Under the pieces are notes generated by a model that did no database searches, had not been told where the DNA came from, and worked only from the letters and a program-made list of their open reading frames with translations. The translations under genes were made by a program, and so were the position numbers. This document shows, in pieces, positions 11,876 through 19,690 of a stretch of DNA of 64,000 nucleotides. The number at the start of each line of letters is the position of its first letter. Positions within the stretch are counted from its first letter, which is position 1. Source of the DNA: Bordetella petrii (GTDB taxonomy: Bacteria; Pseudomonadota; Gammaproteobacteria; Burkholderiales; Burkholderiaceae_B); NCBI GenBank assembly GCA_017745595.1, contig WMBV01000003.1, positions 62,001-126,000 on the forward strand. Reading direction: 5' to 3'.

Positions 11876-12766
11876 ATGGCACACGCCCCCATTCGCCTGG
11901 ACCACCAGGTGCTGCACGACGGCTTTGTCGTGGAAGTGCAGGAAAAGATCGAAAAACTGCTGGAAGACGCCGGCGCCATCGAGCAACTGCGGCTGCTGTG
12001 GCAGCAGGCGCCCGTGCTGGTGTTCCGGCGCCAGTCGATCGAAGAGCACGAACAAGTGCAGTTCAGCCAGCAGTTCGGCACCTGCGAAGTCATCAGCCGC
12101 AAAGACATTCTGTCGCCTTACCAAGACGAGGTCATTTACTTCAGCACGCTGCGCTACGCCGACGGACGGGGCGTGGGCGGCTTCGCGGGCGGCGACGACG
12201 TGGCCTGGCATTCGGACCAGACTTTCATGCGCCAGCCGGCCACCGGCGCCATGCTGTACGGCGTGGAAGTTCCCCAGGGCGGCGGCGACATCTACTGGGC
12301 CAACCAGTATGGCGCCTGGGAAAGCCTGCCGGCCGACATCCAGGCCCTGATCGAGGGCCGCACCGGCACGTATCGCTATGCCAAGCGCATGGCGATCATG
12401 AACCCGCTGGAACTGAAGAAAGACACCAAGCAGGCCAACGCCATGCTCAGCCTGCCCGATGCCACGCATCCGCTGGTACTGACGCACCCCGTCACCGGCC
12501 GCAAGGCACTGTACGCCGACCCGACCACGCTGGTGGCCATCGACGGCCTGAGCGAAGCCGACAACGAACGCGTGCTGCCGCTGCTGTTCGAGGCCGCCAG
12601 CCGCCCCGGACTGGTGTATCGCCACAAGGTGCGCAATGGCGACCTGATCATGTGGGACAACGGCTGCACCATGCACCGGCGCGACGAAATGCGGCTGGAC
12701 CAGCCGCGCCTGATGAAGCGCACCACTTTCCGCCTGTCGCCGCAGGCCTACTGCGTGCCGCACTGA
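11876..12766 (+). CDS. TauD/TfdA-family Fe(II)/2-oxoglutarate dioxygenase
   Basis: 296 residues. The family oxidises an organic substrate with O2, Fe(II) and 2-oxoglutarate. The iron site is seen in WHSDQTFMRQPATGAMLYG (His-x-Asp) with the distal His in MWDNGCTMHRRDEMR, whose Arg fits the 2-oxoglutarate ligand. The start is the ATG at 11876 after an AGGAAGG ribosome site; a much longer open frame upstream overlaps the divergent SDR and is rejected. The RraA-like gene follows after 26 bp, so the two are probably co-transcribed and act on consecutive intermediates. Substrate unknown. Confidence 0.88.
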   Translation: MAHAPIRLDHQVLHDGFVVEVQEKIEKLLEDAGAIEQLRLLWQQAPVLVFRRQSIEEHEQVQFSQQFGTCEVISRKDILSPYQDEVIYFSTLRYADGRGVGGFAGGDDVAWHSDQTFMRQPATGAMLYGVEVPQGGGDIYWANQYGAWESLPADIQALIEGRTGTYRYAKRMAIMNPLELKKDTKQANAMLSLPDATHPLVLTHPVTGRKALYADPTTLVAIDGLSEADNERVLPLLFEAASRPGLVYRHKVRNGDLIMWDNGCTMHRRDEMRLDQPRLMKRTTFRLSPQAYCVPH

Positions 12767-12792
12767 ACCTGCCCGACCGAAAAGGAACCGAA

Positions 12793-13503
12793 GTGAACCG
12801 ATCTCTCGTCTACCTGCGCGTCAACCGCGTCGACGCCGCCGTGTGCGCCCAGGCGCAAGAAGTCACCGTATCCGACCTGCACGAAGCCGAGTTCGCCGAT
12901 GGCCGGCGCGGCCTGATGTCCAGCCGCATGCGCCCGGTGGTGCCCGGCAAGCGCATCGCCGGGCCGGCGGTGACGGCATACTGCGCGCCCGGCGACAACT
13001 TGATGATGCACCGGGCGCTTTACCTGGCGCAGCCGGGCGATGTGCTGGTGGTGGTGTGCGAACCGGCCATCTCGGGCTCGCAGTGGGGCGACATGGCGGC
13101 CCGCTATGCCCTGAAGAAAGGCCTGGCCGGCATCGTGGTGCAGGGCAGCGTGCGCGACACCGACATGCTGCGCGAACTGGGCAGCCCCACCTGGGCCACC
13201 CATGTGGCGTCGTCGCATCCCGACAAGAGCGGCCATGGCCGCGTCAATGCGCCCCTGGTGTGCGACGGCGTATCGGTATCGCCGGGCGACCTGATCGTGG
13301 CCGACGGCGACGGCGTCATCTGCGTGCCGCGCGAACACGCGGCGCAGTCGGTCGAACGCGCCCTGGCGCGCATGCGCAAAGAAGACGCCATGGCCATCGA
13401 AGTCGCCAACGGCGCCGCCGTCTGGGACCTGAGCGGCGCCGCGGCCAGCTACGCCAGGATGGACATCCAGGAAATCGACGCCGCCTTCGACGACCCTCGT
13501 TGA
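12793..13503 (+). CDS. RraA-like / 4-carboxy-4-hydroxy-2-oxoadipate aldolase family protein
   Basis: 236 residues from the GTG at 12793, which follows AAGGAACCGAA. The core fold is recognised by AGPAVTAYCAPGDNLMMHRA, PGDVLVVVCEP and IVVQGSVRDTDMLRELG, whose GxxRD motif holds the phosphate/carboxylate-binding Arg and the metal-binding Asp. Family members are class II pyruvate aldolases (HMG/CHA aldolase) or RraA RNase E inhibitors. Next to a dioxygenase, an aldolase or decarboxylase role is more likely. The protein extends about 30 residues beyond VPREHAAQSVERAL with a helical tail. Confidence 0.82.
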   Translation: MNRSLVYLRVNRVDAAVCAQAQEVTVSDLHEAEFADGRRGLMSSRMRPVVPGKRIAGPAVTAYCAPGDNLMMHRALYLAQPGDVLVVVCEPAISGSQWGDMAARYALKKGLAGIVVQGSVRDTDMLRELGSPTWATHVASSHPDKSGHGRVNAPLVCDGVSVSPGDLIVADGDGVICVPREHAAQSVERALARMRKEDAMAIEVANGAAVWDLSGAAASYARMDIQEIDAAFDDPR

Positions 13504-13543
13504 AGATCGGCGGCGGAATCGGGAATCAGGTGTCTCGAAATCA

Positions 13544-13672
13544 GGTGTCTGGCTCCCGTCTGGGTGCCTGACACCGAAGTGCGCAGACAGCCTGGACGGC
13601 GGTGTCCGAACGCCGGTTCTGCGGCACCGTCTGCGCACTTCGGTGTCCGACACCCTGCGGGAGTCGGACACC
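13544..13672. repeat. Dispersed palindromic repeat, locus D, with a 19-bp perfect inverted repeat
   Basis: Copies at 13544-13575 and 13642-13672 flank a region whose ends form a perfect 19-bp inverted repeat: GACACCGAAGTGCGCAGAC at 13570-13588 and its complement at 13629-13647, around a 40-bp loop. The element could therefore fold as two small hairpins or as one long hairpin. It lies between the convergent RraA-like and LysR genes. Confidence 0.85.
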
Positions 13673-13719
13673 TGGCAATAAGGCGCCAGAGTGCCCGCCA
13701 GGGCAGGGCCCTTGCTTGC

Positions 13720-14604
13720 CTACCCCATCCGTTCCGCGAAAAAATCCAGGAAACACGCGATGCGGCGCGCCAGCTGCGTGTTGCGGTAATACACCGCGTG
13801 CATGGGCTGCACATAGTCCGTGCAGGCGTCTTCCAGCAGCCTGACCAGCTGTCCGGCGGCCAGATCGGCCTGCAGCATGAACTCGGACAGGCAGGCAATG
13901 CCCACGCCGTTGATCGCCAGCAGGCGCTGGGTTTCGCCGCTGGAGGTCGCCAGCGTGGGCGCGATGGCGAACTCGGTGCCGCCCGCGTGGCGCAGCGGCC
14001 AGATGTTCAGGCTTTCGGGCTGCGTGAACCCCAGCAGTTCGTGCTGGCGCAAGGCCTCGGCCGTGGCGGGGGCGCCGCGGCGCGCCACATAGGCCGGGCT
14101 GGCCACCACCAGCCGGCGCGACGGCCGCAACGGCCGCGCATGCAGGCTGGAATCCGATAGGGGCCCTGCGCGCAGCGCGATATCGGTGCGGTGCTCGACC
14201 AGGTCCACGATGCGGTCGGTACTGGTCAATTCCAGCGAGATCTCGGGATAACGGGCCCGGAATTCGGCGATGTGCGGCACCACGCAATGCAGCATCACGG
14301 GGGCGGAGGCATCCACCCGCAGCTTGCCGGCCGGCTGCTGGTGGCGAATGCGCATGCATTCTTCGGCTTCGTCCAGGCTGCCCACGATGTCGCGCGCGCG
14401 CAGCAGGAACACGCTGCCTTCGTCGGTCAGTTCCATGCGACGCGTGGTGCGCGTCAGCAGGGTGACGCCCAGCTGGGTTTCCAGGCGCGACAAGCTGCGG
14501 CTGACGCCCGAGGCGGTCTGCCCCAGGAATCCGGCGGCGGCGCTCATGCTGCCCGTATCCACCACCGCCAGGAAAACGCGCAAGGCGTCTGAATTGAGCG
14601 CCAT
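13720..14604 (-). CDS. LysR-family transcriptional regulator
   Basis: 294 residues from the ATG at 14604 (MALNSDALRVFLAVVDTGSM), which has GGAG eight bases upstream; the in-frame ATG at 14628 is less likely. Winged HTH at residues 3-62, substrate-binding domain 88-290 of the CrgA/DmlR-like type (ASAPVMLHCVVPHIAEFRAR). It is divergent from an MFS gene with 110 bp between starts, and that transporter is its likely target. Confidence 0.9.
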   Translation of the reverse strand: MALNSDALRVFLAVVDTGSMSAAAGFLGQTASGVSRSLSRLETQLGVTLLTRTTRRMELTDEGSVFLLRARDIVGSLDEAEECMRIRHQQPAGKLRVDASAPVMLHCVVPHIAEFRARYPEISLELTSTDRIVDLVEHRTDIALRAGPLSDSSLHARPLRPSRRLVVASPAYVARRGAPATAEALRQHELLGFTQPESLNIWPLRHAGGTEFAIAPTLATSSGETQRLLAINGVGIACLSEFMLQADLAAGQLVRLLEDACTDYVQPMHAVYYRNTQLARRIACFLDFFAERMG

Positions 14605-14714
14605 TTTTGACTCCGGAGCATAAGTCAAATGATTGTAGGCCTGTTTTTCTCATAGATCAGGCGGCGCACAATGCCATCCCTACGGGTAAACCCGATTATT
14701 TCCAGGAGATTGAA

Positions 14715-15890
14715 ATGCCTATCGCGCTATGGGCGCTGGCCGTGGGGGCTTTTGGCATCGGCACCACGGAATTCGTCATCATGGGCCTGCTGCCCGAAGT
14801 CGGCGCCGACCTGGGCGTCTCGCTGTCGAGCGCCGGGCTGCTGGTCACCGGCTACGCCCTGGGCGTCGTGGTGGGCGCGCCGCCGGTGGCCATCCTGACC
14901 ACCCGGCTGCCGCGCAAGACCTTGCTGCTGGGTTTGATGCTGATCTTCACGCTGGGCAACCTGGCCTGTGCCCTGGCGCCGGGCTACGGCACGCTGATGG
15001 CGGCGCGGGTGCTGACCTCGCTGGCCCACGGCGCGTTCTTCGGCGTGGGGTCGGTGGTGGCCACCGGGCTGGTCAAGCCCGAGAAACAGGCATCGGCCAT
15101 TGCCCTGATGTTCACCGGCCTGACGCTGGCCAACGTGCTGGGCGTGCCCTTCGGCACCTGGCTGGGCCAGGCCTGGGGGTGGCGCGCCACGTTCTGGGCG
15201 GTCACCGCCGTGGGCATCGTTGCCATGCTGGCCATCGCGGTGTGGGTGCCGCGCAGCCGCGGCGACCGCGGCGGCGACTTGATGGGGGAACTGCGCGCGC
15301 TCAGCCGGCCCCAGGTGCTGCTGGGCTTTGCCATGACGGTGCTGGGATTCGGCGGCGTGTTCACGGCGTTCACCTATATCGCCCCGTTGCTGACCGAACT
15401 GGCCGGGTTCAGCCCGGGCGCGGTGTCGCCCATCTTGCTGCTGTTCGGCGTGGGGCTGGTGGCCGGCAACACCTATGGCGGCAGGCTGGCCGACCGCCGG
15501 CTGATGCCGACGCTGGTGGGCAGCCTGGCCCTGCTGGCCGTGGTGCTGGCGGTGTTCGGCCTGACCGTGCACGGCAAGTTCGCGGCCGTGGCCACGGTGG
15601 CCATATTGGGCGCCGCCGCCTTCGCGACCGTGCCGCCGCTGCAGATGCGGGTGCTGGAAAAAGCGGGCGACGCGCCCAACCTGGCCTCGGCGTTCAACAT
15701 CGCGGCCTTCAACCTGGGCAACGCGGCCGGCGCGTGGCTGGGCGGACTGACCATCGACCACGGCCCCGGCCTGGCCGCCACCCCGCTGGTCGCGGCCGCC
15801 GTCACCGCCAGCGGGCTGGCCGTCGCGCTGTACAGCTGGAGACTGGACCGCGGCGCCACGCGTGCCGCCACGCTGTCGCCAGGTGTGTGA
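14715..15890 (+). CDS. MFS transporter, AraJ/YdhP-like DHA1 family
   Basis: 391 residues, twelve membrane helices. The N-terminus MPIALWALAVGAFGIGTTEF followed by VIMGLLPEVGADLGVS is characteristic of the YdhP/AraJ/NepI branch of drug:H+ antiporter-1 exporters of sugars, nucleosides or drugs. The start at 14715 has CAGGAGAT upstream; an open frame from 14607 has no homology. It is probably regulated by the divergent LysR gene. Substrate cannot be inferred. Confidence 0.88.
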   Translation: MPIALWALAVGAFGIGTTEFVIMGLLPEVGADLGVSLSSAGLLVTGYALGVVVGAPPVAILTTRLPRKTLLLGLMLIFTLGNLACALAPGYGTLMAARVLTSLAHGAFFGVGSVVATGLVKPEKQASAIALMFTGLTLANVLGVPFGTWLGQAWGWRATFWAVTAVGIVAMLAIAVWVPRSRGDRGGDLMGELRALSRPQVLLGFAMTVLGFGGVFTAFTYIAPLLTELAGFSPGAVSPILLLFGVGLVAGNTYGGRLADRRLMPTLVGSLALLAVVLAVFGLTVHGKFAAVATVAILGAAAFATVPPLQMRVLEKAGDAPNLASAFNIAAFNLGNAAGAWLGGLTIDHGPGLAATPLVAAAVTASGLAVALYSWRLDRGATRAATLSPGV

Positions 15891-15924
15891 TCTACCCGGC
15901 CTGGCGGGGTCTGCCAGGTTGCCA

Positions 15925-16014
15925 GGTGTCTGACACCCGCGGGGGTCGGACACCAACGGTTAACGATATCGTCTCTGCGCTTCGGGCTCAGGCACCCTTC
16001 GGGAGCCTGGGCCC
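15925..16014. repeat. Dispersed palindromic repeat, locus E (pair)
   Basis: Copies at 15925-15954 and 15984-16014 lie between convergent MFS and COG4091-type genes. The second copy has diverged (GGGCTCAGGC and GCCTGGGCCC arms), but base pairing is retained: the changes are compensatory. Confidence 0.8.
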
Positions 16015-16029
16015 TGTTCACACCTCCGC

Positions 16030-17367
16030 TCACGCAAACGCCTGTTCCATTTCGCGGCGAAACTGCACGGCGGGCGTCCGCTCGTCGAAATCGACGTCGT
16101 GCCAGCGGATGGGCTGCGATTGCCGTACCGGGTTTTTCAATTTCACCTTGTGCGCCAGGCCCAGCGGCAGGAAGCCGTCTTTCACCGAGTCGCGCGCGGG
16201 CATCAGCTTGCCGTACACCGTATAGCCGCCTTCGCCATCGAGTTCCTGCCCGGCCGCCAGGTCGCGCTTGGCGGTGGCCACCACGTCGCCGTGCCAGCCT
16301 GAGGCCGAGCCGGTGGGCTCGTGGCGCAGGCCCACGCTGGCCACGCTGATGCCCAGTTCCAGGCCGATCAGATGGTAGGGCTTGTACATGGCCGCGTAAT
16401 TGCCGCTGGGGTCGGTGATCAGCCCATATTCCTTGAAGCAGCGCCGCACGTAATCGCTGTCGGCGGCCAGCGTCACGTATACGCCCCAGCGCAGGTCGCG
16501 GAACACCGGGCGCCCGTCGCGTTCCAGCGACGAGATCACTTCGACCTGGCCCCGGTGGTGCAGCGTGCCGCCGTCTTCGCGCGGCCGCAGCACGCGGGCC
16601 AGGTCGTCCACGCCGCAAGGCGGAAAGTGCAGTCCCGACGGCGCCGGCAGCAGGCCGGTGGCATTGGCCACCGCCGCCATCTCGATGGCGCTCTTGGTGC
16701 CGTCCAGGAAGCTGTTGAACATTTGCGCGTTGAAGTCGCCCGCGGCCACCATTTCGTCGGTAAAGCCGTAATAGGGCCATACGGTGTCGGGCGTCGAGGT
16801 GTGGAATTCGGGCAGGTATTTGGTGCCCTTGCCGGCGGCAATGACCTCGAAACCGGCGGCGCGCGCCCAATCGACCATTTCGCAGATCAGGGCGGGCTGG
16901 TCGCCGTAGGCCAGCGAATACACGATGCCGGCCTCGCGCGCGCGGCGCGCCAGCAAGGGGCCTGCCAGCGCGTCGGCTTCGACATTGACCATGATGATGT
17001 GCTTGCCGTGCTCGCAGCACGCCAGTACGTGCGCGATGCCCGCTCCCGGCTGGCCCGTGGCGTCGATCACGATCTCGACTTCCGGGCTGGCGATGATCGC
17101 GGCCGCGTCGTCGCTGAAAAACACCCGCCCCGAACGCAGCGCGTCTTGCGAGCTGGCCGCCCGCAGCGCGTCGGCGGGCCATCCCACCCGGGTCAGGGCG
17201 GCGCGCGCGCGGTCGGGCCGCAGGTCGGCCACCGCCACCAGCTGAATGCCGGGCGTGCGGCGGGCCTGGCTGAGGAACATCGATCCGAACTTGCCGGCGC
17301 CCAGCAGCGCCACGCGCAACGGTTTGTGGTCGGCCTGGCGCTGCTTCAGCAGGCGGTGCAGATTCAT
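16030..17367 (-). CDS. COG4091-type NAD(P)-binding oxidoreductase with C-terminal SAF-like domain
   Basis: 445 residues. N-terminal Rossmann domain (VALLGAGKFGSMFLSQARR, residues 19-37), a homoserine-dehydrogenase-like middle (EIVIDATGQPGAGIAHVL, FEVIAAGKGTKYLPEFH), and a C-terminal region with ATAKRDLAAGQELDGEGGYT that resembles a SAF domain (as in FlgA and sialate synthase). This arrangement is often annotated as 'predicted homoserine dehydrogenase' but the biosynthetic enzyme is different. The family occurs in sugar-acid and branched-polyol catabolic clusters, so an oxidoreductase role in carbohydrate or hydroxy-acid breakdown is likely. It stands 308 bp downstream of a dehydrogenase gene on the same strand with repeat locus F between. 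Confidence 0.75.
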   Translation of the reverse strand: MNLHRLLKQRQADHKPLRVALLGAGKFGSMFLSQARRTPGIQLVAVADLRPDRARAALTRVGWPADALRAASSQDALRSGRVFFSDDAAAIIASPEVEIVIDATGQPGAGIAHVLACCEHGKHIIMVNVEADALAGPLLARRAREAGIVYSLAYGDQPALICEMVDWARAAGFEVIAAGKGTKYLPEFHTSTPDTVWPYYGFTDEMVAAGDFNAQMFNSFLDGTKSAIEMAAVANATGLLPAPSGLHFPPCGVDDLARVLRPREDGGTLHHRGQVEVISSLERDGRPVFRDLRWGVYVTLAADSDYVRRCFKEYGLITDPSGNYAAMYKPYHLIGLELGISVASVGLRHEPTGSASGWHGDVVATAKRDLAAGQELDGEGGYTVYGKLMPARDSVKDGFLPLGLAHKVKLKNPVRQSQPIRWHDVDFDERTPAVQFRREMEQAFA

Positions 17368-17547
17368 GGCGCAGTCTCCTCGGCGATGAGGGCGCCGGGG
17401 CCGGCGGAAGGCGGCCCGCGGGCAAGAGTGTTGCTGACGCCAGAATAGCGGTTTTCGCCGACGGGCTGCACAAGTATTTCGTGCCCGGCGGGGTGGATCA
17501 TGTCTGCGAGGGTGGTCCGTGCGAGCGGGTTAGGCCAGGGCCGGCCA

Positions 17548-17638
17548 GGTGTCTGACTCCCGCAGGGTGTCAGACACCGCTGTGATGAAACGGCCGATAC
17601 GCGCTTCGGTGTCTGACACCCTGCGGGAGTCAGACACC
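17548..17638. repeat. Dispersed palindromic repeat, locus F (pair)
   Basis: Two 31-bp copies at 17548-17578 and 17608-17638, separated by 29 bp, 37 bp beyond the stop of the dehydrogenase at 17676. Here both flanking genes are on the minus strand, so the pair follows one gene and precedes the next. Confidence 0.85.
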
Positions 17639-17675
17639 TGGCCCGTGTGCCCGTCAGTCAGGCGCCACGCCGCGT

Positions 17676-18587
17676 TCAGACTTTGCCGGGCAGGGCGGCT
17701 GGAGTGCTGCCGTCGATGAGCTTGATGACAGCGGGGTGGTAGTTCTGTGCGTAGCCCGCGTCGCGGGCCAGGCACATCATGTCATGGACATAGGTGCCCA
17801 TGCGCGGCTCGAAGCCGCCTTCGCGGGCCAGGTCCAGCGCCAGCGCGCAGTCTTTGATGGCATACGTCATGGGAAAGGTCTTCTCGGGGAATTCGTCCTT
17901 GGCCAGCGATTTCATGCCATGGTTGCGCAGCGCGAAGCTGTCGGCCGAGCCCTGGGCCAGCAGGCCCAGCAGTTTTTCGGCGTCCATGCCGGCGCGCCGC
18001 CCGATGGTAATGGCTTCCGACAGCGCGTTCACGGTCAGGAACACCATGTAGTTGTTCAATATCTTGATGACCTGGCCGCTGCCGACGGGGCCGCAGTGCA
18101 GCACGTCGGTGCCCATGGTGCCCAGGTAGGGCTGGACGCGGGCGTAGTGCTGTTCGGCGCCGCCCACGCTGATGAACAGTTTGCCGTCGATGGCGGCCTG
18201 CTTGGTGCGGGCCACCGGCGCGTCGATGAAATCGATGCCCGCGGCCCGCAGTTGTTCGGCCAACTGCCGCGTGCGCGCGACGTTGCTGGTGCTCATGTCG
18301 ACGATCAGCGCGGGCTTGCGCGGCGCGGCCATGATGGCCTGCGCCACCGTTTCGACCTGGCTGATGGACGGCAGCGACAGAAAAATGATGTCGGCCCGGG
18401 CCGCCACGCCCGCCACGTCATCGGCCGCCACGGCCCCGTGGGCGACGGCTTCTTGCACGGCCGAGGGCACGGTGTCGAACACCGTGACCGGACGGCCGGT
18501 TTTCTTCAGCAGGTTGGCGCACATGGGCCCGCCCATGACGCCCAGCCCGATAAAGCCCAACGTTTCTTCCGATGCGTTCTTGCGCAT
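17676..18587 (-). CDS. 3-hydroxyisobutyrate dehydrogenase-family NAD(P)-dependent oxidoreductase
   Basis: 303 residues, beta-hydroxyacid dehydrogenase family. Rossmann segment LGFIGLGVMGGPMCANLLKK at residues 10-29, substrate-binding DAPVARTKQAAIDGKLFISV and catalytic Lys region VIKILNNYMVFLTVNALSE. It interconverts a 3-hydroxy acid and its semialdehyde. It is the third gene of a minus-strand unit (aldehyde dehydrogenase, Bug receptor, this gene), with only 23 bp to the Bug gene. It could act on an aldehyde or hydroxy acid in the catabolic regulon described in findings. Confidence 0.88.
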   Translation of the reverse strand: MRKNASEETLGFIGLGVMGGPMCANLLKKTGRPVTVFDTVPSAVQEAVAHGAVAADDVAGVAARADIIFLSLPSISQVETVAQAIMAAPRKPALIVDMSTSNVARTRQLAEQLRAAGIDFIDAPVARTKQAAIDGKLFISVGGAEQHYARVQPYLGTMGTDVLHCGPVGSGQVIKILNNYMVFLTVNALSEAITIGRRAGMDAEKLLGLLAQGSADSFALRNHGMKSLAKDEFPEKTFPMTYAIKDCALALDLAREGGFEPRMGTYVHDMMCLARDAGYAQNYHPAVIKLIDGSTPAALPGKV

Positions 18588-18610
18588 AGCGAGTCTCCGT
18601 AGTGTCGTGT

Positions 18611-19651
18611 TCAGGTGCGCGGCGCGGCGTTGGCGCCGCGCGATTTGATGATCTTGATGACCTTGCCGTAGGTCTGGTATTCGTTGGCCTGGAAGGCGGC
18701 GAATTCCTTGGGGGTGGAGCCGACGGGCATGAACGACATCGATCCGAACTTGGCCTTGACCGCCGGGTCCTGCAGCGCCTTGCGGGTGGCCTCGTAAATC
18801 TTTTGCACCGCGGCCTGGGGCGTGCCGGCCGGGGCCCAGATGCCGTACCAGCTGGGCATGTCGAAGCCGGCATAGCCGGCCTCGGCCACGGTGGGCAAAT
18901 CGGGAACGGTGGGCACCCGCGTGTTGCTGGTGACGGCCAGCGCGCGCAGCTTGCCGCCCTGTACGTGCGGATAGGCCGAGGCCATGGGTTCGGTCATCGC
19001 GGTGACCTGGCCGCCCATCAGGTCCACCAGGGCGGGGCCGCCGCCGCGGTAGGGGATCACTTCCATGTTCACGCCCGCCTGTTCATTGACCAGTTCGCAG
19101 GCCAGGTGGCCCGCGGCGCCATAGGCGGCGATGGCCCAGGTCAGTTCGCCGGGCTTGGCCTTGGCCGCGGCGACGAGGTCGGCCAGGGTTTTATAGGGGC
19201 TGTCCTGGCGCACCAGGATCAACTGCGGCTGGGCGCCGATTTCGGTGATGGGCGTGAAATCGTTGAGCGCGTCGTAGGTCACCGTGTCGAGCAGCAGCGG
19301 GTTGGCGACCTGCAGCGACGCATTCAGCAGCAGCGTGTAGCCGTCGGGGTCGGCCTGCTTGACGTGGCGGGCCCCCAGCACGCTGCTGGCGCCGGGCTTG
19401 TTTTCGATGATGATGGGCTGGCCCAGCGCCTGCTGCAGGGCCGGGCCCAGCGTGCGGGCGACGGTGTCGACCGAGCCGCCCGGCGGAAACGGCACCACCA
19501 GGCGGATCGGCTGCGAGGGCCAGGCGTCGGCGGCGGCCGCGGTTTGCAGCGCGGGCATGGCGGCGGCCAGCGCCAGGCCGAGGGCGGCGGCGCGCAGGAT
19601 ACGGCGGCGGGCGGGCGCGGGCTGGCGGGCGCCGTTTTTCTGGATGTTCAT
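18611..19651 (-). CDS. Tripartite tricarboxylate (Bug/TctC) family periplasmic receptor
   Basis: 346 residues. An N-terminal signal with an Arg-rich start (RRRILRAAALGLALAAAMPA, cleavage near residue 40) is followed by the Bug fold: IRLVVPFPPGGSVDTVARTL, IIIENKPGASSVLGA, and the C-terminal GYAGFDMPSWYGIWAPAGTP. Such receptors bind carboxylates, amino acids or nicotinate-like compounds. No tctA or tctB is present, so it either uses a remote TctAB or serves as a sensor. Middle gene of a three-gene unit. Confidence 0.92.
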   Translation of the reverse strand: MNIQKNGARQPAPARRRILRAAALGLALAAAMPALQTAAAADAWPSQPIRLVVPFPPGGSVDTVARTLGPALQQALGQPIIIENKPGASSVLGARHVKQADPDGYTLLLNASLQVANPLLLDTVTYDALNDFTPITEIGAQPQLILVRQDSPYKTLADLVAAAKAKPGELTWAIAAYGAAGHLACELVNEQAGVNMEVIPYRGGGPALVDLMGGQVTAMTEPMASAYPHVQGGKLRALAVTSNTRVPTVPDLPTVAEAGYAGFDMPSWYGIWAPAGTPQAAVQKIYEATRKALQDPAVKAKFGSMSFMPVGSTPKEFAAFQANEYQTYGKVIKIIKSRGANAAPRT

Positions 19652-19690
19652 GTCTCTCCTTTTCTTGGTGTGTGGCCTGGCTCGGATGGC

